Shown piece after piece: positions 37,462 to 47,405 of a stretch of 64,000 nt of DNA. The stretch comes from Selaginella tamariscina. Its lineage: Eukaryota; Streptophyta; Lycopodiopsida; Selaginellales; Selaginellaceae. A program made the position numbers and the translations under genes. The notes below the pieces were generated by a model. The model had not been told where the DNA came from, did not search any database, and saw nothing but the letters and a program-made list of their open reading frames with translations. Every line of letters begins with the position of its first letter. The first letter of the stretch is position 1. The DNA is taken from assembly GCA_003024785.1 (NCBI GenBank), contig PUQB01000055.1:661661-725660 (forward strand), written 5' to 3'.

Positions 37462-38043
37462 TTACAGGAGTGGAGAGAGCCTGCGATGTGCTGAGGAACT
37501 GATATGAGGTGAATCCTGTCGAGGAGGAGTCTTCAACACTGGTACAGGAACAGGCACGGTCAATCCTGTAGCTTGTACTGCCTCAGATACTAAGGATGTA
37601 TCCTGCACACAGGAAGGTACAGGATTGATCCTAGCTGTTGGAGAGGAAAACGTGAGCGTCCTAGACCTCCAGTCGATCTGCGGATTTGCAACAACGAACC
37701 ATGGCATGCCCAAAATGATGGGAGTCGACCGAGTCTTGATCAAGTTGAAGGAAATTGAACAGTTGAATGTGCCATACCTGCAGGAGAGAGGTTCGGTAGC
37801 ATGGGTAACTGCACCAGAAGCAATTAGACGCCCATCGGCCACCTCTACAGGAACTGCACGCTTCAACTTCACCACCGAAATGCCATGTTGAGTTGCAAAC
37901 GTGTCATCCATGAAGCATGCATTTGCACCAGTGTCTAACAAGGCAAACTCCATGAGCTCTCGATTATTAAGATGAATGTGTACAGGAAACTTAAGTGATG
38001 GGATGGTATGAGCAGCACCAATGGAGCCTGCACCTACGTCCAA
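37462..38043 (-). CDS. A2 retroviral-type aspartic protease
   Basis: Open frame with the catalytic motif FALLDTGANACFMDD, GISVVKLKRAVPVEVADG and the flap-side IILGMPWFVVANPQIDW. It cuts the Gag-Pol polyprotein. It follows gag after a 12-bp gap in another frame, whereas A1 has the two fused, so either a programmed shift or a 1-nt change separates them. Confidence 0.75.
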   Translation of the reverse strand: MDVGAGSIGAAHTIPSLKFPVHIHLNNRELMEFALLDTGANACFMDDTFATQHGISVVKLKRAVPVEVADGRLIASGAVTHATEPLSCRYGTFNCSISFNLIKTRSTPIILGMPWFVVANPQIDWRSRTLTFSSPTARINPVPSCVQDTSLVSEAVQATGLTVPVPVPVLKTPPRQDSPHISSSAHRRLSPLL

Positions 38044-38054
38044 CTTCGCGGCTC

Positions 38055-39023
38055 CTAGACGAAGTGGACATTGGAGTTTTCCGACTGAACTTCAGCTTCA
38101 ACTTCACGCGTCTTGAAGTTCCTGGCTTTAATAGGACAATCTGCCACCTTGTGTCCTGCTCCACCACAATACAAGCACAGGTTCTCACTGCGACGACGTT
38201 GCTTCTCAGCAGCGGAAAGAGAGCCACGCTTGGATTTCTCAACCTCCATAGGAACTACTCCAGAAGGTGGTGCAGGAACATGTACCACAGCTGCAGGATT
38301 GGTTTGCAGGAACTGCTGACGGGATCTTTCCTGACGACGCTCGAACAAACGGTTGTCGCAACGAACAGCTTGTTGCATGATCTCCGCTAATGTTTGGGCA
38401 TCCGGTAACGTAAGGAGAAGGTCCTTCACGTCGTCCCTCAACCCAAAACGGAAGTGTTCGATCAATGCAGTCTCGTCCCATGGAATGTTCGTGCAAAGTT
38501 GCTGAAATTCGGATGCATAGACGGAAGCTGGTCGGGATCCTTGAGTGAGCTTCCGTAACTTCGTGCATGCAGAACGGTACTTATCAGGATCTCCAAAACA
38601 GGCTTCAAAGGCAGCCACGAAACCTTCAAAGTCTTCCATCAATGGATCGTCACGCTCCAGCAAGGGGGCAACCCAAGCCCGTGGAGATCCACTTAGTAAG
38701 GATGCCAAAAGACCCACCTTTTGAGCATCAGTCGAGTAGCGCCGTGGTTGCATACGGATCAAGAGCCGGATCTGATTCAGGAAACCTTGGAAATCGGCAC
38801 GATTACCACTGAACTTCTCTGGCATGCTAACCTTCGGCTCCGAAGAAAAGTTTGATGAAGAGGGAACCACCGATGCCTGGCCTGCAGCAGCCTTGGAGGA
38901 TGCATCAGCAGCTGCATGTGCCGCAGTGGTGGAACCTTGCAGGTCGGTGACCACTTGGCGCAAAGTGGCCAGCTCATGAAGTAACATTTGGTGCTCGCGT
39001 TGAAAGCGCTCAAAATCAGCCAT
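38055..39023 (-). CDS. A2 Gag, intact
   Basis: A 322-residue uninterrupted frame. It starts MADFERFQREHQMLLHELAT, has the core MPEKFSGNRADFQGFLNQI and CFGDPDKYRSACTKLRKL typical of Ty3 capsids, and ends with a CCHC knuckle, CLYCGGAGHKVADC, near residue 280. Gag assembles the virus-like particle that packages element RNA. An intact gag with lost pol suggests the element could move only with enzymes supplied by another copy. Confidence 0.85.
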   Translation of the reverse strand: MADFERFQREHQMLLHELATLRQVVTDLQGSTTAAHAAADASSKAAAGQASVVPSSSNFSSEPKVSMPEKFSGNRADFQGFLNQIRLLIRMQPRRYSTDAQKVGLLASLLSGSPRAWVAPLLERDDPLMEDFEGFVAAFEACFGDPDKYRSACTKLRKLTQGSRPASVYASEFQQLCTNIPWDETALIEHFRFGLRDDVKDLLLTLPDAQTLAEIMQQAVRCDNRLFERRQERSRQQFLQTNPAAVVHVPAPPSGVVPMEVEKSKRGSLSAAEKQRRRSENLCLYCGGAGHKVADCPIKARNFKTREVEAEVQSENSNVHFV

Positions 39024-39099
39024 GATCTAGGAAAGAAAAAGGAGGAAAATGAAGGAAAGAATCAAGAAAAAGGTAGCTGGAAAACGGAGAACTATGAAG

Positions 39100-39113
39100 C
39101 AGTTACTATCAAA
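39100..39113 (-). promoter_or_regulatory. Presumed self-priming PBS of A2
   Basis: On the element strand TTTGATAGTAACTG lies one base after the 5' LTR end. Thirteen of its bases (TTGATAGTAACTG) are the exact reverse complement of CAGTTACTATCAA at 39414-39426 in the LTR. That LTR site lies 30 nt downstream of the ATAAAA box at about 39451-39456, where transcription should start. Confidence 0.65.
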
Positions 39114-39114
39114 C

Positions 39115-39759
39115 TGTCAAGCCACGATCCAGGAACCAGGAAGAGAACAGGATTCCAAGGACAGAAGGCTTGACTCAGGAACAGGACCGAGAGCAGGACA
39201 GGAACTAGGAATAGGAACAGGACGGATCTAGGAGCAAGACAGGATCAGGATAGGATCCGGGAGCAAGACAGGAACACAGGATAGGATCCGGAGCAAACAG
39301 AACAGGACAGGATCCGGAGCAGGACAGGATCCAGGAACAGGACAGGAAAAGGAGCGAGACAGGAACAGGACAGGAAACAAGACAAGACAAGATTGATCGT
39401 AGTAAGACTGGTGTTGATAGTAACTGATTGTACAACAATTAGGTCGGAGCTTTTATGCTCACAACTCCAAGAGCTAATCTAGGCATGCATGCAAAAGTGG
39501 TTGCATGCATGCAAAAGTGATTGCATGCATGCAGAGGCTAAGATGAGTCCACATGTCCCTTATCCTCTAGGCATATCCTGTGGCATATCCTGTAAATATC
39601 CTGTAGGAATATCCTGCAACCGAATCCTGTGTCCGGAATCCTGGTAGGAATATCCTGTAGGAAACCTGCAACCCATATCCTGTATCCGGAATCCTGTAGG
39701 AAAGTCCTGCAACCCATGTCCTGTATCCGGAATCCTGTATTCTGTATCGGGTCGTGACA
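39115..39759 (-). repeat. 5' LTR of A2
   Basis: On the element strand it starts TGTCACGACCCGATACAGAA and ends TGGATCGTGGCTTGACA. The core promoter is GCATAAAAGC near 39450-39458. It contains the same AGGATA and TCCTG minisatellites as the A1 LTR, but shorter. Confidence 0.9.
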
Positions 39760-39989
39760 GAAAAAGAGGAAAACAAGAAGCAAGGAGCAAAACAAGAACA
39801 AGACAAGAATGATCGTAGAATAACTAATATTGATAGTAACTAATTGTACAACAATTAAGTCGGAACTTTTATGCTCACAACTCCAAGAGCTAATCTAGTC
39901 ATGAGCTAAAAATAGTGTCCCTTATCTTGTAAGTATATCTTATAGATATATCTTGTATCCTATATCTTGTACTATATCGGGTTGTGACA
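39760..39989 (-). repeat. Remaining 5' LTR part of element A0
   Basis: Continues the LTR interrupted by A1 and A2 and ends TATCGGGTTGTGACA. Its core promoter (GCATAAAAGT on the element strand) is near 39870. Confidence 0.65.
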
Positions 39990-40318
39990 AAGAGTATACA
40001 TATCACACACACTAGATCTTATAATATGCACCTTCATTTTTAACATAAATACAAGAGAATAAAGCCTGAAAACTCTTTCTTATGTTGGAATTTCATGTCT
40101 CTCCTATTAGAACTCTCTCTCACTTGTCCTAACTACCCTTAACTACTCTTCCTTACTACATCATCCTTTTCCTTATGAGACTTCCTTTTTCTTTTTTTTA
40201 CTTTCCTTTTCTTTTTGATAAAGATTTTCCTTCTTTCTTCCATGCTTTATATGAACCTTCCTACCCTTATTCTTTCCACAATAGGATGTCCTATGCTCCT
40301 AATATTTTACCTTTAACA
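39990..40318 (-). repeat. Partial family-B LTR (right end of the nest)
   Basis: From AAGAGTATACATATCACAC to ATATTTTACCTTTAACA it aligns with the second part of the other two B LTRs. Confidence 0.75.
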
Positions 40319-41644
40319 AATATTCTAAGAGTTGAATCGTAGTAAAAACTATGACACACTCTATAGCATTCTTTCACTTACATGTATGAAATAATGTTGG
40401 TATTGACGGATCCGCTCTTTCTCTCTCTCATCACGTATCTCCCTTCACATAGATGGTCAACTAGTTTCAATGCATTTAATTCATTAAAACTCACATTTTT
40501 AATATCACTTTTGTAACAAGTGTTTGCATTAGGGTACTAAACCACTCAATAAAGGTTAGGTCTTATAAGTGGGCTGTGCTAACATAAGATTGTATGCATC
40601 ATCGTATTTACAACTTGCAAATCCGAAACATTTATGTCCATGGCCGTGGATGAGTGCAAGCGGATGGACCAAGCACTTAAAAGTTAAAGATGAGAAGAAG
40701 AAGAAGAAGTTACACCAGCTTCTATTGAGTAAGTTATTTAAATTACTTCCTTTAACAATGAAAGGTGATATTCATGAATTAAAACTTTAAGACTTGATAA
40801 ATCAAGTCCCTTGATACATATTTAATTTAACAAATCTAAATGATTTTTGAAATACATACCTTGCCAATCTTTAAATGCATTAGTAAAACTTCATAAAAAA
40901 AAATTGTTTCGTCTGCGTGACAACCCAGTACAATCACCAATGCTTCAATATTGGAACTACAAGATAAAGAGGTAACTCTCAAAACTGACGACCAAAATCT
41001 TATGGATGATAATTCATAATCATGTGAAAAATCTTAACCGTCTTCTGTACCTGTTCTAGAGAAAGAATTTCAACGGAAACGAGAATTACAATTAGTCCAA
41101 AGGACTCCGGAGATCAAAAAAAATGTGTATTAAATTCGAGAGACATGTAAAAGTTGAGAAACCCTGTTTAATATAAGGAGGTAATGAAGGCCCTTCAACA
41201 TCCAACATCCATATGACCTCCTAAGTGGCATTTATGTGGGTTCACTATCATATGTACACTACCAATATCACTTTTCTTGTTGGTCTTTCCATGTTGTGAC
41301 TGTCAACGCTAAGTGTTTTGTGACCATCAAAACTAAGTGTTCAGGTATGTATAATATATAAATCTTCATGTCATCATGAAGACAATACGATATATAATAG
41401 CTTAACAAAATTACGAAATCCTATATTGAAGTCGGTCTATAATATCTGTAACAAACATGATGAATATTACTCATTCTGTACATGCTCAAACCAAAGCTAC
41501 GGAGTTATTTAAGTGATATTTCCTCATTAACCTCTAAAATAACATCCGTTCACAAAGCCTATATTATTTTAAATTTAAGTATAATATATTTATACATTAA
41601 AAACATGGTATATGTTTTTATACACATACCGTGTCCTCTTCTAT
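40319..41644. other. AT-rich intergenic stretch
   Basis: No gene recognised. It includes an AAG run near 40693-40710 in a short non-conserved open frame. The right end will hold the 3' UTR of the TFIIF-beta gene. Confidence 0.5.
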
Positions 41645-42976
41645 CTAGCTCGCTGCGGGTTTCTCCTCCTCCACCCCGTTCTTTCTATACTCCGGCTTCA
41701 GTTCGTATGTGCCCTGGTTCGTCCCTCTTTTGTTATACGTGCACAATTCGTTCAATATCTCCTTCAAAAATGCCTACAGCAAAACACAATATATTATATC
41801 TTAAATTAAATAATACTAGACAATTGTACTACATATACAGTAAGAAATACCACATCATATCATGCACCATATGCAGCCTAATATATTAATATCATACCAC
41901 AAACCAATTGCTTTGCGTATAAATAACATTGATACGTTTCACATACCACAGGTTGGTCTGTTTCCTGAAGCAACTGCTTTAGAGCCCAGTTTGATTGCCG
42001 TTCAAAAAGCTTGAACACCATATCTTCCAAATCTGCTTTGCTAATACGTGTCCGTTTACCCTCGTTGCCTTTAGGAGGAGCTGAAGCCCTCTTCTTAGGA
42101 TCCTGAATTGCATAAGTTACATTAATTTACATATATATTATCTATTAATACCTTTGAAGGCAACGGTATGGTGGAGGTTGTCGGCATAGGCCTCATTAAG
42201 TTACCAGCATGGTCATCTATCAGCTGCAAGCGAGCTAATATTAATCATCTGATAAACTAATCGGCTAATCAAAAAGCATACCTGAATCTTTCTCGTTTTC
42301 GTGTTGAACTTCTTGTCACGTTCCCTGCACAGCTGCCTGTATTCTTCCTGCACCGTATTGTTGGGTATCAGATCGAATTTTCGCTCGACCTTGCCTTCTA
42401 TAGCTAGCTTTCCTGCCAAATTATATGTATGTAAACTTATGCCACACACAGACACAAATATATTTATATTTGTATGTGTATATATATGTTTACATATGTA
42501 TGAAACTAGACCCACCTTGTGCATCCGAAAATATGTGTGTAGGAACAACATCTTTTTGAAGGTTGAGGCCGTACGATTTAATGTCAGCCCCTTCGCCCCC
42601 CGTGGCTAGCTCCATTGTAAACTGCACATAATCACATCTCTCTATCTATCTATATACACATACGCACACACACATTTATATACGTATATACGCGTGTGTG
42701 CGTATGTATATTCGAAGTATGCTGCAGATTTAGATGCGTAAACAATACGCATATATGTAAGTAACTAGAGTATGCATACAGTACCTCCATTGCCGATTGT
42801 GGATCGGGATTGAGGGGATCGAAAGTGCAGATGACCTTGGCGAGTGAAGAATCGGACTGCCTGCCAGCGGAATTCTTCCACGCCTGGTCTACAATCGCAG
42901 GAACCTTGAGTAGCCATACCTGGCCTTCAGATTGCGACACGTCCAGTTGCACGCACCCATCGTCAGTAGCAGCCAT
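41645..42976 (-). CDS. GTF2F2: General transcription factor IIF subunit beta (RAP30)
   Basis: Six exons (42976-42785, 42621-42516, 42412-42282, 42223-42152, 42102-41947, 41773-41645), in frame with GT/AG introns. The start MAATDDGC is the first ATG; the codon upstream is TTG. The N-terminal dimerisation part has VWLLKVPAIVDQAW and LAKVICTFDPLNP. The middle part has GKLAIEGKVERKFDLIP and LCRERDKKFN. The C-terminal winged helix has LEDMVFKLFERQSNWALKQL and RGTNQGTYELKPEY. With the alpha subunit it binds RNA polymerase II, recruits it to promoters and stabilises initiation. The protein is about the family's usual 260 residues. AACCCTAA-type motifs lie just upstream. No frame break seen. Confidence 0.9.
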
Positions 42977-43004
42977 TTCCTCCAAACAGTAACAACTAGG
43001 GCTT

Positions 43005-43027
43005 GCTTAATCCCTAACCCTAAACCT
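43005..43027 (-). promoter_or_regulatory. Telo-box cluster upstream of TFIIF-beta
   Basis: TTAATCCCTAACCCTAAACC lies about 30-50 bp upstream of the start codon. On the gene strand this is TTAGGGTTAGGG, a telo-box-like element common in leaders of plant housekeeping genes. Confidence 0.5.
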
Positions 43028-43275
43028 CTGTTTCAGAAACTTTATAAACCCTAATTACCTTTTTATCTAATATAGTACTAATTGCCTTTTTCTATCAAAT
43101 ATTAAATTTTATATACAACATAACTCCTGTGCATTATACACACATAAGAAAAATGCACAAGCTACAGACATATTCACTTACTGACATTGATACACAGAAT
43201 GTGTGTGTGTACGTGTCTTTTGTTTATCTATGCACTTTTCATGTTAAGAGTTTATGTATAATAGATGGACTTTGT

Positions 43276-43703
43276 TCATTTCATACAACACACAACACAC
43301 ACGCCCTGTGTGTGTGTGCACGTGTGCTTCTGTTTCGTAAATATATGCATTTTCTGTGTTGGTTTGAGGACATACCTGTATTTACACGTATAACTTGTAC
43401 TATATACATATACATATATAGTGGAAACAAAGTCTTCCATCAAGTTTGTCTCAGCATACCAAAATGCAGAAAAGAATTCAAAACTCGAGATACACCCACA
43501 CGCAACCTTTCCCGGATCAACAACACCATGTGTATTTCTTTCACTGAATCGCACACCTGCAGTCCCCTCCTCCTACACAGCCATCATCCTTATCGCTGCT
43601 CAATACAAACAAACACATAAACTATACGCATACGTGTATGTCCGTTGTGTTTGAGTATAAGAAGACAAGTATGATAGTATATCTGCGTACATACATCTCT
43701 CTC

Positions 43704-43735
<32 letters not shown>

Positions 43736-44250
43736 CATCCACACAACAATATTATGTCTATGTATACATATACAATCTCTCTCCCCTCTCTCTCTCTACA
43801 CATACAACATATACAAGCTCTCTCTCTCTCTACACACACACGCACGCACACAACATAGTTTCTGACCTTTGTGTGTATGCATGTGTTCTAAATGTCACTA
43901 TAAATGCACACGCACGTACGCGTGCGCACGCACACACACACACCTGGCTTCAAACTCAATAACTTGGCAATTTCCTTGCCATGCCCATCAACCCACTGGA
44001 CACGCCTTCTGTTCACATTCTCGCTTTCATCGGACTTAGTCTCCAGACAATCATTAGCATCCCCATCTTTATCAGCATCATCCGCACCACCTAACAGCGG
44101 CTCCTGCAATGCATCCTGTGCCTGTTTACTTTCTAACTGTTCCTGCTTCTGTTGTTGTTGTTGTTGTTTCAAGCAGCTCTTGAGAGGCAGACTGCCGTTT
44201 ATCACCACACACAAAGGAGACGAAGGTACACTCCCGTTTGTTTCTTCCAT
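43276..44250 (-). CDS. Small plant-conserved protein with an RRRVQWVD motif
   Basis: Exon 1 (44250-43944) encodes MEETNGSVPSSP, LPLKSCLK, a polyglutamine run and NRRRVQWVDGHGKEIAKLL. Proteins with this VQW(N/D)xxGKxLAE pattern and a short cysteine tail are widespread in plants but uncharacterised. Exon 2 starts at 43556 with VRFSERNTHGVV and has GKVACGCIS, which fits the usual C-terminal CxCxI tail. The frame stays open to 43276, but its last part reads through CA/GT repeats and looks like UTR or intron, so the true end is uncertain. The molecular role is unknown. Confidence 0.55.
43638..43943. repeat. Microsatellite-rich intron
   Basis: The intron of the VQW-protein gene is made largely of CA/GT, CT and TA runs (GT run near 43716-43735, CT runs near 43780-43830, CA runs near 43835-43945). 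Open frames of His-Thr repeats here are not genes. Confidence 0.7.
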
Positions 44251-45177
44251 GTTATGATGCTCACCCTCTTCTTCTTTACAAATTCCCCAACAAGTGAATA
44301 AGCACTTGAGAAGGCACCCATTAGAGGAAGCCAGACCTCAATTCTGTCTCTCTCTCCCTCTCTCTCAATTGGGTCTCTGTTTCTTCCCAATTCGTTAATC
44401 TTCCTAAGACCAAATTAAAACACTAAACTCGAGCTCCTGTACATACTCCTGAATTATCAGCCACCATTAAAGTACCTGGAATGTATGGAAACTCGAATTT
44501 CTGTACATATCCGAACGATTGATCCAAGGATAGCAGGACACACAGTGGATCCCCTCTAATGTCAACGAGGATATATACATTCTGAATAATTAATGTTATA
44601 AACCGTACGATTAATCCTCTAATGTTGCTCAAATCAAATAGGTCTACCGTGTGACTCGTTCAATGTTTACGTGGCCTTAGACATGTTGTACTATTAAGGA
44701 CACAAGGCAGGCATGCATACGTATGCGATTGTCACAACTATGTTGCTATTTACACGCGGTGTCATTAAATAATTCCACTATGTTTTCTTTATCTTCACTT
44801 TAAATTTATTATTACAATTTATTACTTAATTTTATTGAATAATGTAAAATTCAAATTAATTTAAATCAAAACCTAAAAAGAAAATATCGTAGATGATAAA
44901 TTCAGAATTTTACTAAACAATATAGTATTTTTATATGTAGTATATACAGATTTAAAATTTCTTATTAAAAATAAATGAATTATTAAAACAATACAAAAAT
45001 AAATACATCTTTTTAACGATTAACAATAACATTTAACATTAATATTTATTATATATACGGTACACGTGGTTTAATATGGAGTACAAGTTATAAATAAATA
45101 TATAAAAAGGATTTTAGTATCTCTAAATTCATGTTTTGCAACAACTTAAACATGGACTAATCTCAAACACTCGAAAC
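44251..45177. other. Intergenic stretch
   Basis: The left part is the promoter and leader of the VQW-protein gene. The rest is AT-rich, with no gene seen. Confidence 0.5.
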
Positions 45178-47109
45178 TTATGTGAGTCTGTAGTAATCGG
45201 AGTCAAAATGGTGCAGACGTACATAACCGTCTTCACCTCCGCTCGCAAAACTATCAAAGTAAGCAGATATCGTAAGCAATGTGTGTGTATATATATGGAT
45301 GGATCGATGTTTATATACATGTTATACATATATACGTCACGCACATATGCATATGGATCGGTGTTTATATATATGGCAATGCACGAGAAGTGAGGGTGTG
45401 ATATATTACCTTCTCCCGTCTGGGTTGAATGCAAGAGCATTGATAGGACCAAAATGGCCCCTGACACCACCAATCTCGTCTTCAAATATCTACAAAATTG
45501 CAAGATGAGAGAGAGAGAGAGAGAGAGAGTTTAGTTACCTTGTGGAAGAACTTAGCCTCGAACTTTCCTGCTCTCCTGTCACTCATTGTCACCTGAGAGG
45601 CCTCTTGCCCACCTCCAACAACCACCTTTTCATTCAATGTACTTTGTTAGTGTGTGTGGTATATCACACATTCGTATACAAAGACTTACATGAGGCATTA
45701 ATGGAGAAATTGCAGCAGCATTCACCGGCCTCTCAGTTACGTAAGTTTTCAGCAACTGAAGAGTCCTCGTATCCCACAACTGTATCATCAAGAAACGAAC
45801 AATGTAAGTAAACTACAGCTAATTATTTCATACGATCACAACATAAATGTTATACTTGATTATACCTTTGCAGTTTTGTCATGTGAGCCGGTGATGAAGT
45901 AAGACCCATCCGCAGAAAAAGAAAGCGATGTAATAGCTTTCTGATGACCGGTCTCCTTGTTTGTTTGCTTAACGACCTCACCTGTCTACACAAAATATAA
46001 AACAAACATGTGTCACACGCACATACATATATGCAAAGCCTGTAAGTACCTGAACATCCCAAATGCGAATAACAGCATCTTCCCCAGCACTGATTACTGT
46101 CTCATTCAGAGGTCCCCAAACGGCTCTATTGATTTTCCAGCTGGTCCTTTGAATGTTCTTAGAGGTCCCTCTGCAAAGTTGATTACATACATCGAACACA
46201 CGCATACACATACATATGAGAAGAATTGGAAGCACTTACGTTCTAGCTGCTCAACACTGTAAATGTGAATAGCGGAGGGTGACTCCATGAAGGGATCAGT
46301 AGTGATGACAGCAAGCTTGTCCCCTTCAGAGAAATCCACTGCTCTCGCCGGAGAGTTGAAGTTGAAAGTGTGAAGCTGTGTCCCTGTCTCCACATCCCAA
46401 AGTTTCACACTCTGGTCCGCCGAACCCGTAATCAGACGAGTTGTATATCCTGTTCCAAATCTCAACTCATCAATATTCAGAGCCAAACTACTAAATATAT
46501 AAATATAAATATACATAATACCCACACACACATGAACTCATGCCGTGTTTAAGAATATACAGAATATACAGCAAATATATAGTGGCTGTGCTCTGCTGTA
46601 TATACATAAAAACCAAAAAACATAGTGCATCACTTGCTGTTTATGTATGTTGCTCCACGTGTTATAAAAATGTACTGGTAATATACAATATACTCTGAGA
46701 TTACTTGCTGTTTATGTATGTTGCTCCACGTGTTATAAAAAATGTACTGGGTAATATACAATATATTTTCTCTGAGATTACTTGCTGTTTATGTGTTCCC
46801 CCATAAATATTCTTTTTTAGAAAGAGATTACTACAGTCGACTTCTACTGAGTACTGATATACCGCATCTTTTCGTGCTTATAGATAAACAATAGCTGTTA
46901 TATACAAGATGAAAATCACACTTACTTGAGACATCGCAGCACCAGACAGCGCCATTATGGCCTTTGTATGTGCCAAGGCGCTCGCCATTGTGGGCGTACC
47001 AAGCAGTGGGATTGTGATCCTTGGCGCATGAGAAGAGCAAATCGCCATCTCTGTTGTATTTCAGGAATGTAAGAGGCCTCTCATGGCCCTTCATCAAGAT
47101 CGGCCTCAT
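45178..47109 (-). CDS. EIF3I: Eukaryotic translation initiation factor 3 subunit I (WD40)
   Basis: Eight exons (47109-46926, 46449-46240, 46170-46050, 45981-45866, 45780-45690, 45625-45539, 45489-45410, 45250-45178) splice in frame. The start [19 protein letters not shown] is the family's typical N-terminus. WD repeats are visible: [48 protein letters not shown]-type and [17 protein letters not shown] near the C-terminus. KFEAKFFHK and [15 protein letters not shown] are strongly conserved in eIF3i. The propeller binds eIF3b and eIF3g in the eIF3 complex on the 40S ribosome. Length (about 320) is normal. Telo-box motifs precede the start. No frame break. Confidence 0.9.
46628..46800. repeat. 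Tandem duplication in eIF3i intron 1
   Basis: A unit of about 80 bp (CTTGCTGTTTATGTATGTTG, then CTCCACGTGTTATAAAAA and GTACTGG) occurs twice in full and once in part. Each full copy contains a CACGTG box. Confidence 0.85.
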
Positions 47110-47139
47110 CCTTCCGCACGCGCTTGCTCGCCTTCACAC

Positions 47140-47180
47140 AAACCCTAGATTCGGCTCAAGAACCCTAACCCTAAACCCTG
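47140..47180 (-). promoter_or_regulatory. Telo-box cluster upstream of eIF3i
   Basis: AAACCCTAGA and AACCCTAACCCTAAACCCTG lie 30-70 bp upstream of the start codon. On the gene strand these are CAGGGTTTAGGGTTAGGGTT-type telo-boxes, typical of plant translation-machinery genes. Confidence 0.6.
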
Positions 47181-47405
47181 TTGTGGAGTAGTATTATATT
47201 ACGAACTTTGAATATGTGATGCAGAACCAAATTAAACTTTGCAAGAAATTTCTAACCACTTTAACTAAATTGTTTAACAGTTATTAACTTAGCAATTACA
47301 TTATCACATCACCAATAATGTATATTCATCAAATGGAGAGAATACAATATAGATACACATATTCATATATGCATATGCCAGCATTTATTAGCAAGCATGC
47401 GTCTT

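Larger units (their letters stand above)
36108..39759 (-). mobile_element. Element A2: family-A chromovirus, non-autonomous
   Basis: The 5' LTR is 39115-39759 and the 3' LTR 36108 to about 36744, very similar to each other. Flanks are GAAAC and GAAAA (near-duplicate). On the minus strand the interior has intact gag, protease, linker and only the start of reverse transcriptase (SPAGAYLL, FVKKKDGSLRLVVDYR). It then jumps straight into the 3' LTR. The rest of RT, RNase H, integrase and chromodomain are gone. It is the youngest family-A copy here and inserted into the LTR of A0. Confidence 0.85.
26361..40318 (-). mobile_element. Family-B Ty3/gypsy element, host of the nested insertions
   Basis: Two copies of one LTR bound this interval: 26361-26864, and a right-hand part at 39990-40318 ending CTTTAACA. 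A third, complete copy is at 31881-32648. Flanks are GATAT on the left and AATAT on the right, a 4/5 match that could be an old target duplication. Directly inside the left LTR the plus strand reads TTGTCCCCTCTTTAC, a polypurine tract on the minus strand, which makes this the 3' LTR of a minus-strand element. Protease and gag relics lie in the same orientation. No reverse transcriptase is visible between protease and LTR. The left part of the 5' LTR is missing, probably through a deletion that also cut element A0. Confidence 0.65.

Noticed and set aside
43638-43962. His/Thr/Cys-rich open frames
   Set aside because: They translate CA/GT/CT microsatellites inside an intron and are not conserved.
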